From Cymbomonas tetramitiformis (lineage: Eukaryota > Chlorophyta > Pyramimonadophyceae > Pyramimonadales > Pyramimonadaceae): a stretch of 64,000 nt of DNA. This document shows, one piece after another, positions 23,353 to 34,088 of the stretch. Within the stretch, counting starts at the first letter, position 1, and every line of letters starts with the position of its first letter. The position numbers and the translations under genes are program-made. The stretch is from assembly GCA_001247695.2 (NCBI GenBank), contig LGRX02034255.1, forward strand, positions 1 through 64,000, read 5' to 3'. The notes under the pieces are model-generated. The model saw only the letters and a program-made list of their open reading frames with translations. It did no database searches and was not told where the DNA came from.

Positions 23353-24679
23353 CCTGCAGGATGGGAGGCGGGCAGCCGGGCAGGCGCCACAGGCGGGGCT
23401 GGCGAGGGGCCTCAAAGTGAAGGTGTACTGGCCCCAGGATGATGCCTGGTACACCGGCACCGTGGGTGACACGGGGTCGGACGGCCTAACCCACATTGCC
23501 TACGAGGATGGTGACAAGGAGGACCTGGACATGAGCAAGGAAAGGTATGAGGTGCTCCCGGCAGCGGTGCAGGAGGTGACTAGCTGGGATGCGGCGCTTC
23601 AGGAGCGCTGGAGAGGAGAGTTGGGGGACAGCTCCCTCACTGAGCTGGCAGTGCAGATGCAGGGGGCAGCATTGGGCGGCAAGACGGTGGGCAACTACCG
23701 GCCGAAGGCTCGGGCCTTCATGGCGTTCTGTGAGGCGGAGGGCAGACAGTGGCTTCCGGCAACGGGGGCCACGGTGAGGCTGTACATTGCTCACATGCTG
23801 GACAAGGGCACGGTGCAGGCGTCCAACATGCAGCCCTACCTATCCGCCATCAACAACTACCACGAGGACATGGGGTTCCCCGGGCCTGCCAGGGGCCGGG
23901 CGATCTCCAGAGCAGTAAAGGGCATGGCCCGCCTCCAGGTGCAGGCGGCTGAAGCCGCGGGTGAGGAGCAGACGGTGCGGACCTGGCTGCCTGCCAGGCA
24001 TGTCTCGGCGGTGCATGCGCACGGGCTGGGGTTGGAGCCGGTGGGCCGGGCAGCTACGGAGCTGCTCAGGGCGTGCACCTACGTGGTGTTTGCCTTCGTC
24101 ACCTTCGGCCGGCCGGAGACGGGCGTCTCCATGCGCAGGGAGCACATCAGCATCACAGGTGAGGACATCTCCGTGGTTCTCCACAAGGAGAAAGGCAGGG
24201 GGCACGTGCGCCTCAGGAGGAGGCTCACCATCCCCGCAGCGGGGGTGGCGGGGCTTGTGCAGCTCCTGCAGCACTGGCAGCAGGTGCGGGATGCCTGTTG
24301 GGGGCATCGCCCGGTGACGGGCTCGGAGGTGCAGGGCAGCTACTGGAGGCTGCCGTGGGAGCAAGGAAAGCTCCAGTCGGCGCAAGCTAATGGCTGGGTG
24401 CAGTTGGCATTGGGGAAGCTTGGGTGTGTCCCTCCGGAAGGGGGACACTTCTCTGGCCACAGCACCCGCAAGGGGGCTTGTACCTGTGCCAGGGCTGTGG
24501 GCGCGGCGCTTGAGAAGTGCTGCTTCCTGGGCGGCTGGTCTCAGCTGTCCTCTGCCATCCACTCCTACATTGACCCGGCAGCTGTTCCCGACGAGCACAT
24601 GGAGAAGTACTTCGGGTGGACCACTCCGAGATGGCGACAGCAGCAGCAGCGGCAGCCTGGCACAGAGCAGTGTGCCTAG
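23353..24679 (+). CDS. Tyrosine recombinase with N-terminal Tudor-like segment, retrotransposon 1
   Basis: The frame stays open upstream through the whole RT ORF in another phase; I place the product after the RT stop. No ATG precedes the first domain, so a frameshift or internal entry is implied. Residues encoded by about 23,411-23,560 have a Tudor/Agenet-like pattern (VKVYWPQDDAWYTGTV, then YEDGDKEDL). The recombinase core follows: an N-terminal SAM-like helical domain (YLSAINNYHEDMGFPGPA), then the catalytic set: Arg in TFGRPETG, His and Arg in HSTRKG (24,458-24,469), Trp in LGGWSQ and the nucleophile Tyr in HSYID (codon 24,566-24,568). It would integrate the circular cDNA. The Tudor-like segment is also present in element 2. 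Confidence 0.88.
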
Positions 24680-24693
24680 TGATCTCTGTTACA

Positions 24694-24723
24694 TGGCAAT
24701 GAGATGTGAAGAGCAAAAGAAAT
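24694..24723 (+). repeat. Split direct repeat B1 of retrotransposon 1
   Basis: 30-bp sequence (core ggcaatgagatgtgaagag), identical to B2 at 25,076-25,105, lying directly before A2. The outer cagtgtgcct is also shared with an indel between. Confidence 0.9.
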
Positions 24724-24893
24724 GGTTAAATTGGAGCCTGCGGAATTTTAGAGGTTTCTGTGCCGGTAGATCGATCAGAGTTTCCTGAGCCGTTAGATCA
24801 AAATCAGCAGCTGAGTTAGATCTAAAGGCTTTACACACGACAGTATTTAGGAGTTCCGCCCGTGGGAATCCGCAGCTCTGTTCTTTTGCCTTC
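24723..24893 (+). repeat. Split direct repeat A2 of retrotransposon 1
   Basis: Second copy of the 171-bp A repeat, differing from A1 at one visible position (cgcagc versus cgcaac). Confidence 0.95.
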
Positions 24894-25075
24894 CCTACCC
24901 ACCCAACCCAAAAGACTCTAAACATTTTGCCTTAGAAGCTGTGCATCAGCCTAAAAAGCATGTGAAGCTGTGAATCAGCCTAGAAAAGACATTCCAAAAA
25001 GAGATTTTCTCTCACACACTTAAAAGCATGTAAGAAGAAAGCTATTTTTAATGAAATGCTATGCAGTGTGCCTGT

Positions 25076-25105
25076 TGGCAATGAGATGTGAAGAGCAAAA
25101 GAAAT
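25076..25105 (+). repeat. Split direct repeat B2, right end of retrotransposon 1
   Basis: Copy of B1. Immediately after it the host repeat resumes with caacccagatgcaaagcagc. Confidence 0.9.
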
Positions 25106-26210
25106 CAACCCAGATGCAAAGCAGCATGGAAACATGATACGATGTGACCGATCATCGCCCAACAATTGTTGATCTCTGGGTTACGGAGTAAGCGGACCCT
25201 GCTGGCATGCCCCCCAGTGGCTCACGGTCGATGGATGGGACCCGTTGGTCCATGGTCATGCCATGAATGCAGTCACACCACACGGCATGGACCCCATAGT
25301 AAAAAACCTGAAAACATGCGGGCACCTAAGTGCTCCCCGCAAAAATCAAGGGAAAACACAGAACGCGGACTTCACCACCCTCCGCTTCTCCTAGAACACA
25401 CACGGATAAGTGTCCCGAAGTGTGTGCTGAATCCTTTGATCCCGGGCGTGGGTACATAGTGCAGCCGGTCTTCTGTGGCTACGGGGTGCCAAAGGAGTCG
25501 GTCCAAGGAGAAGCACACACATTCTCCACTAGTGAGCGCCGGTGAATCCAGATAAGTGTCCCAAAGTGTGTGCTAAATCCTTTGATCCCTCGCGAGGGTA
25601 CGTAGTGCAGCCGATGCTTTCTGGTTACGTGATGCCAAAGGAGCCGGTCCAAGGATAAGCCACACACAGGGTGTTGAGTGAGGTGCGGATGGAAGGGTGG
25701 CGGGAGGAGTTGACACATGCCGGGTCCCTCAAAGCCTGGGGGCGATGGCCACTTACAACAGGTTGCATCACAGTACACGGCATCTCATCAGCGTCCCTGC
25801 CCACGTGGCGAGGTTGCTGGCCGTGCAGGAACTGACAGTGATGAGCACTATCAGGAAGGAGACGACTGGCTGGTGAACTATTGGCCACCAGGAAGGCTGG
25901 GGACACACAGGCATTGGTGGGGATGGGACCCCAAGTAGGAACAGTGCAGAGCAGCAGTTGCAGTGCAAGTGTGGAGTGCATTAATCTAGTTTACAGCTTA
26001 CTCGCAGGGTGTCCAGTGCAAGGGCTTCAGTCCCATACAGTTGGTGTTGGGGGTAAGGGGTGCAATCGCAGATCGGTGGCGGGCCCTCAAGGTCAGAAGG
26101 AAGCAATTCAGTCTATCATTCTCAGGTCCTTGGGACGACCATTTCGGACTTTGAACGTGTTGTGGATGCACAACCTCTCTTACGACCAGGGTTTGGGGCA
26201 AGCAGGGGGA
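25106..26210 (+). repeat. Right part of the interrupted repeat unit plus dispersed modules
   Basis: 25,106-25,370 continues the ~490-bp unit (gatacgatgtgaccgatc, gtaagcggaccctgctggc, acatgcgggcacctaagtg). 25,405-25,520 and 25,540-25,670 are two copies of the module with ctgaatcctttgatccc and ggtccaagga. 25,860-26,210 is a third segment (tggtgaactattggccacc, gggatgggaccccaagtagg) that recurs at 36,415-36,760. Confidence 0.85.
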
Positions 26211-28308
26211 ACCTCCCGTCTCCCGCCTCCCGCCATCATTATATGCCTTACTTATGACGATTATTCAAGAGTTTCATGATTATTCAAGTTTATGGTATGG
26301 CTGTTATGCTGTCACTTTATACAATACCAAAGCTCCGATGGCATAATTCATTGATAACGAATAGCATAAATTTTATACGTGAAGATTGCAGAGGTCATTC
26401 AAATCTGAAGCACGCGTGCCCCATGTCAGCCACAAATGAACGCGAACTTCCAAGTCGTGTGTCAAAACGTTGAAAGTTTTGATTTGTACCGAAAATACCA
26501 AGATGACGATGCATTACATAATTATCAACATCACAAGATGGTGATGCAGTAATACCCGATTATCAATACTGTATATACATATATACCAGATGGTTTAAGA
26601 ACAAACATACGGGCACTGTGACTCCGCGTACATGCACGATGCAATAATATATATATATGTGGCATGATGAGCTCACAACTTGCATAATCATCAGACAAAA
26701 TAGCTGCAGAGCTCACACTTATATCCAGCAGTGTGCCTGTCTGTGTCGTGCACTTTTTACTTGATGATAGTTTATATAAAAGAAATTGTTCCGAATTATG
26801 GTTGTAATTTCTGTGGATATTTATATCTGTCTCTACTGTCACTGAAGATCGCATTGCGACATGCGAGCACGGCAGCTGCAAATAATATAAAGGAAGCACG
26901 CTGTGCCACTTGTGTGTTGCGTCTTTTTATCATTGCAGCATGCGCGTCCAAACAATGCATATAAAGTCAGAAATGTCTGCATAAATTGCCACGGCGTTTA
27001 TGCATCATCGATTCATTGCTCGTGCGACATTGCGGCCATTGCGACGTGCGACATTGCGTGCATGACATGATAATCCACTAAACCCTACCAACACTACCAG
27101 CCATCGTCAGATACGAAAGCTGTGGATACCACTGCGCCTGCATCTCGCGTCAATATTAAAGTACCGCCCTCATCCGCAAATATCAGCGCGCTAATAATAA
27201 AGTGCCCGCATTCGCTAACACCAGTCAGCGCCCACGGGGCCTGCTCTCATCAGCAAATATCAGCGCGCCAATATTTGCGGTTGTGACGACTTTGTTATTG
27301 GCGTGAGAGCCCACAGCTACAAATACCACGTGAACCCGCAACCATCTGCAAACACCCGTATTATTGATTCTCATCAGCTCCCACGGCAGATGGCAGCCGC
27401 ACACGATCTCACAGCACTATATAAATGGATACATTCGTAACCGTTGCAGCGGTGCGTTATGGCGTTGTATACAATAGCACTATACGTTCAATAAACTTAT
27501 ACGCAGTATATCAGTATATGCAGGTTCATGTCGTACGCTCGCGACGAACCATGAATGCGTATATACTTACATACTTGTCCATGCAATATGATGCATGTTT
27601 TACATCATCCATGTCGCCATGCGAGCATCGTGCAGGTGGCATAAGTGATGTCCACTTCTCGTGAATTGCTGACCTGTCACCTTCGATGATGGATGACAGT
27701 ATGGCTGACGGTACGGTCGCGGTCACTGTCACCGGCCACGACCTCGACCACAAAGACGATTTATCCTCATCTTTACCTTTAATCAAGTGTTTCACAATTA
27801 ATCAAGTAATATATATACATATATATCAAGTATTATATGTATACGTTATGTCCCCATCTTCACCTTTAATCAAGTGTTTCACAATTAATCCAGTATAATA
27901 TATATAAAGTATAATATTTATACATATGTGTTTGATGTATACATCATGGGCGAGATTACTTTGGTCATGCCACATCCCGCCATCATTAGGTCAAATGGCA
28001 TATGCTCTTAAGGTGTTGTGCATCTGTGCGTTCTCAACACATAGAATCGAGGCCAGGACCCGCCACGCTATTGGTGGGAAGCGTGACAGGAGAGAGACAG
28101 GGGGCAGGTTCAGTGGTTGGCAATCTTAGAAGCGGCGCGGTTCGAAACACTGTTGCGCACCTTAAGCTCTTGGAGCTGCAGTACCCCATCACGCGAGGTG
28201 TCCAGCGTCTCCAGCAGCACTTTTGCTGCCTCGGCCTCACTCCCATCTGGACCCCCACAAGGAAATCATCACAATGCATTCGTCTTTTCACAATAAGCGC
28301 CACACGAT
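26211..28308. other. AT-rich gene-poor stretch
   Basis: No conserved coding signal. Contains a short direct duplication near 27,777-27,895 (cctttaatcaagtgtttcacaa twice), at-rich microsatellites, and loosely repeated atatcagcgcgc strings near 27,180-27,270. Confidence 0.5.
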
Positions 28309-28556
28309 ATGTGGTGAAATCAACGCTAGAACGAGGAGGCCACCCTCAAATGCCCGTTTAGGTCAATTGGCATCTCAAGCGCATAGCTATGTGGTGAAAT
28401 CAACGCTAGAGCGAGGAGGCCACCCTCAAATGCCCGTTTAGGTCAATTGGCATCTCAAGCGCATAGCTATGTGGTGAAATCAACGCTAGAACGAGGAGGC
28501 CACCCTCAAATGCCCGTTTAGGTCAATTGGCATCTCAAGCGCATAGCTATGTGGTG
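28309..28556. repeat. 80-bp tandem repeat (3 copies)
   Basis: The string gtggtgaaatcaacgctaga recurs at 28,311, 28,391 and 28,471, and the unit ends again at about 28,555. Copies are nearly identical, which suggests recent amplification. It lies just outside retrotransposon 2. Confidence 0.97.
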
Positions 28557-28705
28557 GAAGGCACACACCGATGACCTTGGACAATGTAAGCATCTTTGTT
28601 ATATCCTCCTCGCAAATCCTGGCGCATCCAACAAGATGTAAACACACCACAAGGGTGAAGAAAGCTTCCTTGGCAGTGCCCGCATCCCGTTGCATACCAA
28701 GGCAC

Positions 28706-28779
28706 CCACCCTGAAGGGCATGAGGCCCGCCGATAAAAGCCAGCCCACCAACATCGCAGTGGATGTGAGAAGCATTCCG
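28706..28779. repeat. Part of a ~490-bp repeat unit next to retrotransposon 2
   Basis: Contains gccagcccaccaacatcgc and agtggatgtgagaagc as in the units at 34,865-36,325. The match stops at about 28,778 and resumes beyond 34,088 with cggggctgtgacaagatacc. Confidence 0.8.
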
Positions 28780-28808
28780 TTTCTCTTTTGCTCGAATCCT
28801 CATTTGCC
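28780..28808 (-). repeat. Split direct repeat B2, end of retrotransposon 2
   Basis: 29-bp sequence (cttttgctcgaatcctcatt core on the plus strand), identical to B1 at 29,135-29,163. Confidence 0.93.
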
Positions 28809-28971
28809 AAAGGCAGGCACTGCAATACATTTCATTAAATGATTTTGTAAAGTGTTTGAAAATGCATTTTGTGCTTTTTTAAATGCTTTCTAAATTCAAG
28901 TTTGATGAGATGTCTAGACTGTCTGTGCAAGTCACCAAAAGGAAAGAGTCCTCTGGGTCAGGAGCGGTGGG

Positions 28972-29163
28972 AAGAGCAAAAGGAACAGAGCTGAACAGGC
29001 GTGTCGCTTCGTGGCTACTTGTACATCCTGTTTGCGTCACGGAGCTACATGTGTCATTCGGCTCAACTGCAGCAGGAGTCACGGATTCTGAAAGTTTGAA
29101 ACCACAAAAATTCTGTTGCACTCCAATTTGAACATTTCTCTTTTGCTCGAATCCTCATTTGCC
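28972..29163 (-). repeat. Split direct repeats A2 (28,972-29,134) and B1 (29,135-29,163) of retrotransposon 2
   Basis: A2 is the second copy of the 163-bp A repeat (A1 at 33,926-34,088). B1 abuts it directly, as in element 1. Confidence 0.93.
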
Positions 29164-29213
29164 ATGAAACCAAAGATGAAACTGTGAGGCACACAAAAGA
29201 AATTTGATCTCTG

Positions 29214-30560
29214 TCATTGTGACCATGTTAACCACTCGAAGTAGTAGTTCATGTCTGCGTCCCTCAAAGCTGTCGGGTCAATGTAGTGTTGCACTGCCGA
29301 AGAGAACTGTGACCAGCCTCCAAAGAAACACATTTTCTCCATTGTCACACCTACAGCTCGAGCACACGTCGTGGCACCCTTCCGTGTACTGTGTGCAAAA
29401 AAATGACCTCCTTCCTGCAATCCAGCTAACTGAGAGCCAAGCCAATCCAGTCATTGGCAACTGAAGCCTTGAAGTTCTTCAGCCTTAGGCCTTAGGCAAG
29501 TTAGCAGCCAGTAGGCGTCAGGTTGAGTCATCTCAGATCTGCTCCAAGTTGTGTCACGGTGAAACTCCCAGTGCTCGATCAGCTCCTTCAAAAGAGCCAC
29601 TCCCCTCCAGGGGATGCACAGGCGTCTCTTCACCAGGTGATGTCGCCGTCCTTTCTCTTTCAGCAGCACCACCGAGAATTCACTGTCACCAGAATGAACG
29701 TGCTGTCTTGACAACGAAGTCCCCGTGTCCGGTCTGCCAAAGGTCACAAAGGCAACAACCACGTAGGAGAAGGCCCGTAGCAGCCGCAACTCTTCAGAAG
29801 ATCGCGGAGTCAGCTTCAGCGCTGCTTCGTGTACACGTCGTACGTGTCCCGCTGGCAGCCAAGTTCGCTGGGTCTCGATGTTCTCCTCCTGCACCGCCAG
29901 CTCCGCCTGGATGGTTGCCATCCCTTTCACAACTCGGGTCACAGCACGACCCTTCGCTGGTCCAGGAAATCGCAGGTCCTTGTGGTAGTTGTTGATGGCT
30001 GACAGGTACGGCTGCAAGGAAGCTGACTTGATGCCCCCGACCTGCAACACAGAGGCGATGTACAACAACACAATCGCCTCCGTTGCTGGCAGCCACGGCC
30101 GTTGGTGCTGCTCACAAAATAAAATGAAGCGCTGCGCCTTCGGTCCGTAGTTGCTCATCGTCGTGTCTAGCAGCGCTTTTCTCTGCATTTTCACTGCCAG
30201 TTCTGTGAGCCGGGACTGTCCCAACTCACTCCTCCACCGCTCACAGAGTGAGTGCGTGAGGAAGTTTTGTACAGCACCACCGCGCTTGTTCTCTTCGTAG
30301 TCGCCTCCGCAATCGATGTTCTCGCCGTCCGCGTCCGCTGCCTCGTCCGTCAGCTCCGACACGCCCGAGCTGTTAATGATTTTGAAGTTCTCCTTGGACA
30401 GGTCCAGTGTCTCCTCGTCGCCGTCGTCGTACAGCACGTGCGCCTTCCCGTCCTCGTTGAACTCCTTCACCACACCCGGGTAGAAGCAGTCATCGTCCTT
30501 CCAGAACACCTCGATTTTAGAGCCCACGGTCACCTTGCCCGCTGTCGTACTCGTAGCAGA
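29214..30560 (-). pseudogene. Tyrosine recombinase with Tudor-like segment, retrotransposon 2 (frameshifted)
   Basis: The Tudor-like segment is encoded at about 30,400-30,530 (KIEVFWKDDDCFYPGVV, then YDDGDEETLDLSKE). The recombinase then runs in frame to about 29,451, including TFGRPDTG with the first catalytic Arg. The C-terminal part, with HSTRKG, FGGWSQ and QHYID, is in another frame (29,420-29,214), so at least one frameshift lies near 29,425-29,460. As in element 1 the frame is open upstream across the end of the RT ORF and has no ATG near the Tudor-like start. Confidence 0.82.
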
Positions 30561-30589
30561 GCTCCTTCGCACTTCAGCAGCGTAGTAAC

Positions 30590-32655
30590 TCACGGGCGCG
30601 CCTCGATGAAGAACATCACAGCGTCCCATTTTGAGGGCCCGAGCAGCTCGGACCCTCCCAGCCTGCTCGGAGTGAATAAGTCCCTGCGTCGTGGCATGAT
30701 CACCACCTCGGTGGCCAGGGCCTCCAACTCCCTGAACCAGGACTGTCCCGGCCAGTACGGAGCCACCACCGTAGCAGCGCCCCCCTCCTCCCGCAGCTTG
30801 TGCGCCACCTCGTCCAGCAGCGCCCACGGGGGGTTCACCCAATTGTTCTCCCCCCGCCAGTCGTACGTCGGAGAGTCCACTCCTTCGCACTTCGGGTCCT
30901 TCCACGCAGCGTACTACCGAGGAAGCTGCGCGGAGATCTCGGAAGCGAACCTGTCCACCGTGTAGGGGCCCCATTGCTTGTTGGCCCACACGAACCAGTC
31001 TCGATTGAGTCTCCAGTCGTCCAGGTCCTCGCAACGAGTAAAATTGTCTGCCCACACGTTGGCCTCGCGGCGGATGTAGCGCGCCTGCAGCTCGATGTCG
31101 TGCAGGTCCAGCAACAACCACAGGCGTCGCATCCTCCTCATGAGGTCGGGGTTGCGGCAAGTGAAGTGTGAGAGCATCGCCACCACTGCCTGGTTGTCGC
31201 AGTAGAGTTGTACGACCTTGCCCTCAAGCTCTTTTAGGAACGCCTGCATTGTCTTGTACACGGCCTCCAACTCCAAGTGCGTGATGTGCCAATTGCGCAT
31301 CTCGTCCGACCAGAAACCTCTATCGGGGAACTTGAGGTTCAGTACTCCTCCCCAGGCCATCATCGAGGAGTCTGTGTGCACCTTCGCTCTCGTCGGGGAC
31401 CTCCAGATCTTGCCCCCATTCCACCTGCTCATCACAGGCAGCTTGGACCACCATTCTAAGTCCCCCCGAGCTGCATGAGAGATCTTTACCTTTGCTCCCC
31501 AGCTGCGTTTCTCTGCCACCACGAAGTAGAGCTCCCGTAGGTAGAGCCGCGCTGCTGGTACCGCCAAGTACACGGATTGGCAGAGTCCCGTGAAGGAAGC
31601 TAGCCTCCTGGCAGGAATCCACCTCCGATTTCTCGCTGCGTCGCACAGGATCTCCTTCGCTCTTGTGTGGATTTTGTGTACCCGTCGTTCTGTGACACGG
31701 AATTGTCCCAACTTCATATCCACCTCCAAACCGAGGTGCTCCACCACCTGCGTAGGCTCCCAATGGCCCTTCTTCTCGTTCCGCTGTAGGCCCAGCCGAT
31801 GAAGCACCAGTTGAACTTTTTCTCGACGCAGAAAGCCTTCTCGCTGAGAATCGACCAGCACCAAAAAATCGTCCATGTACGGTAGTACTCGCATCCCGCT
31901 GTGACGGTTCGCGTCCTCGCCAGCACCACCTGCTCTGCGACGGACTGACCATCGCTGTCGTACTGCGGAACCGTCCCGCAGCCTCCTGATTTCCCTGCGA
32001 TCTTCTGCTGCCTGTGGAGAACGTAGAGCTTCCACCATCACGCGTACGAACTTGCAGAACACCCTCGGAGCGTCGTTCCACCCGAACGGTACCGCTGAAC
32101 ATTGAAGCAGGTCTCCTTGCAGGTCGAACTGCATGAAGCGCTGAAAGTCCGGGTGAATCCCCAGCGCATGAAAACCGTCCTGGAGGTCGAAACTGAAGCA
32201 CCAGTCGCCCGGCTTCGCCAGTCTTCGTAGTTTCTTCAGCGTCTCCATCTTCACGCGATTCTTCACACACCACTGGTTCAGCCATCGGAAGTCCACCACC
32301 AGTCTCCACTTGTTCGTACCCGGTTTCGGCACTAAAAAAGCGCGAGAAACATGAGATCTTCTCGTCGCTCTCGTCCAGGCACCGTTCTGTAGCAGCCTTT
32401 CCTTCTCCGCGTCCAGCCACACCTGCTGCTGCGCGTAGCATCCCTCAGTGACACACCGTGGTCGAACGGAGGCGGAGGCCCGCGCTTCCACCTCAACTTC
32501 ACCCCGTGAGTAATCCACTGCATCACTTCGGAACTGGCGCCCGCCGCGCGCCATGCTCCCCTCCGCTGTCTCACCTGCTGTTGCACGGTGAGTTTTCCCC
32601 GACCAGCGCCCGGAGAGGGCTGTTGCGCTGGACGGGGTGGCGGCACGCACATCAC
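30590..32655 (-). pseudogene. Reverse transcriptase-RNase H ORF of retrotransposon 2 (one nonsense codon, one frameshift)
   Basis: Homologous throughout to the 660-residue ORF of element 1. The first ~65 residues are in one frame (from about 32,655, with GAWRAAGASSEVMQWI), then homology moves to a second frame near 32,430. That frame carries VFSF-type palm motifs, PYMDDFLVL, RNase H motifs VHTDSS, LELEAVY and YCDNQAVV. At 30,914-30,916 a TAG replaces the Tyr codon that follows LPR in element 1, and the homology then continues in the same frame to 30,590 through WVNPPWALLDEVAHKL. The catalytic residues remain, but the ORF cannot make a full-length product. Confidence 0.85.
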
Positions 32656-33665
32656 ACATCGGCCGCGGGCTTTCCGCCCCGGCCCTTGCCGCCTTTGTCG
32701 GTAGGCTTCTTACCGTCCTTCTCCTCGTTCTTCTTACGCCTCTCGTTCTCCTTCCAGCGCTGGTCCCGGTCCCGGTGATCTTTCACGGCCCGCGTTTCCG
32801 CATTCGCTGCATTCTTCGAAGTAAGGCTCAGCATTGCCTTGCCGCGGTTCTTGTCGAAGTCGTTCAGCCACTGCTGCAACACCTCGTCTGCCACCATACC
32901 GTCCGCTGCCTGGTAGACCCTGTCCTCCACGAACTGCATTTTTGCACGTAGAGCGTCAGATCCTCCCCGCTGTGAAGATCCAGGCTCCTGCTCTAGCTGC
33001 CCGCACAATTCCAGCATCGTCCACCTGTTGCACAGCATCGCGTACACGCCGTGCACAGAGTTGGTCACTGCGTGAAAACGTTTCTGCCACTCGCGGCCCG
33101 ACAACTCGCAGTCCTCATCCACGTCCAACGTCTCGTTGCATTCACACACCACGTCGTGCAAGTAAGACAGCGCCGGAGCCAAAACCAAGCACTCGTACTT
33201 CATTGAAGAGTTGGACTTCTTGGAGAGAGCGTCGTACGTCTTGTTTCCGTGCAGGTCGTACACCTGCGGCATTCTCGATGTCAGCGTAGCCGGCCTCGGC
33301 GGGAACGGGTTGACTGAGGCTGCTGGCACGTACGCCAGCTTCCTCCTTCTCTCCAGAAGTTGCTCAGCAGTTTTGGCCACGGTGTCCGGGTCCGATGTCC
33401 CAGGCTTCGCTGCAACCTTCGCTTCCAACTCCACGTTGATCTGTGATTGACGTTGAAGCTCATCACGCAGCAGGCGATGCTCCTCTGCCTGCTGCCTCTG
33501 CATTTCCAGCAGCTCCCCTTGCTGCTTTTGCATTACCAGAATTTGTTGCATCAGCACTTCCTGTGTGGACAGTGCTGCGGGGGAAGGGGAAGCCTGCCCG
33601 ATGTCTGGCTTCCCCGGGAGGGGTGGGAAATCCTCTAGACCGTTGTTCTTAGCACTTCCCGTCAT
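32652..33665 (-). CDS. Gag-like ORF1 of retrotransposon 2, intact
   Basis: A 337-codon frame starting at ATG 33,665. The N-terminal part is Pro-rich, residues 35-90 form a Gln/Glu-rich coiled coil (QQILVMQKQQGELLEMQ), the middle carries the segment shared with element 1 (NPFPPRPATL, CLVLAPALSYLHD, LRAKMQFVEDRVY), and the tail is very Lys/Arg/Gly-rich. No zinc knuckle. It would package the element's RNA. It ends close to the RT frame start, consistent with expression of RT by frameshift or from the same transcript. Confidence 0.8.
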   Translation of the reverse strand: MTGSAKNNGLEDFPPLPGKPDIGQASPSPAALSTQEVLMQQILVMQKQQGELLEMQRQQAEEHRLLRDELQRQSQINVELEAKVAAKPGTSDPDTVAKTAEQLLERRRKLAYVPAASVNPFPPRPATLTSRMPQVYDLHGNKTYDALSKKSNSSMKYECLVLAPALSYLHDVVCECNETLDVDEDCELSGREWQKRFHAVTNSVHGVYAMLCNRWTMLELCGQLEQEPGSSQRGGSDALRAKMQFVEDRVYQAADGMVADEVLQQWLNDFDKNRGKAMLSLTSKNAANAETRAVKDHRDRDQRWKENERRKKNEEKDGKKPTDKGGKGRGGKPAADV

Positions 33666-33925
33666 TCTTGTCCCTCAAAGGAGTCCCAGTGAAGTCAATC
33701 GTACTGCCGTAGCCAATGTGAAGCCGTCGTTTGAAGTCGTAACGCCGTCCCCGCGACTTCGCTGCCAGATCTCCTGTCGTCGTTCGATCGCCGTCGTACA
33801 ACCTAGTGGTCTAGTCACTACCTACTCTACTGTTTACAGGTGAAACAAGTGAAGAAAATCTTACAAAATCCGATTTGCAGTGTGCCTCACAGAGTACCGT
33901 AGGTACCCGCGAAGTTCCTGTTTGC

Positions 33926-34088
33926 AAGAGCAAAAGGAACAGAGCTGAACAGGCGTGTCGCTTCGTGGCTACTTGTACATCCTGTTTGTGTCACGGAGCT
34001 ACATGTGTCATTCGGCTCAACTGCAGCAGGAGTCACGGATTTTGAAAGTCTGAAACCACAAAAATTCTGTTGCACTCCAATTTGAACA
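33926..34088 (-). repeat. Split direct repeat A1 of retrotransposon 2
   Basis: 163-bp copy. Differs from A2 by tgtgtc/tgcgtc and by ttttgaaagtc/ttctgaaagtt type changes. Confidence 0.95.

Larger units (their letters stand above)
20137..25105 (+). mobile_element. Tyrosine-recombinase retrotransposon 1 (DIRS/Ngaro-like), nearly complete
   Basis: A 4.97-kb element with split direct repeats: A1 at 20,137-20,307 and A2 at 24,723-24,893 (171 bp, one clear mismatch), B1 at 24,694-24,723 and B2 at 25,076-25,105 (30 bp, identical), giving A1-ORFs-B1-A2-B2. Between them lie a Gag-like ORF, a reverse transcriptase/RNase H/methyltransferase-like ORF, and a tyrosine recombinase preceded by a Tudor-like segment. 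This order and repeat type are known for Ngaro/DIRS-class elements, which integrate by recombinase without target duplication. Flanks match neighbouring uninterrupted repeat units, so both ends are defined to within about one base. Only Gag is visibly broken. Confidence 0.9.
28780..34088 (-). mobile_element. Tyrosine-recombinase retrotransposon 2 (DIRS/Ngaro-like), decayed
   Basis: A 5.31-kb element on the minus strand with the same architecture as element 1: A1 33,926-34,088, Gag, RT/RNase H, Tudor-like plus recombinase, B1 29,135-29,163, A2 28,972-29,134, B2 28,780-28,808. The A repeats are 163 bp with two visible mismatches and the B repeats are 29 bp and identical. Gag is intact, but RT has a frameshift and a nonsense codon and the recombinase has at least one frameshift, so it is not autonomous. 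Proteins are clearly homologous to element 1 but much diverged, so the two represent different families or lineages. Confidence 0.9.
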
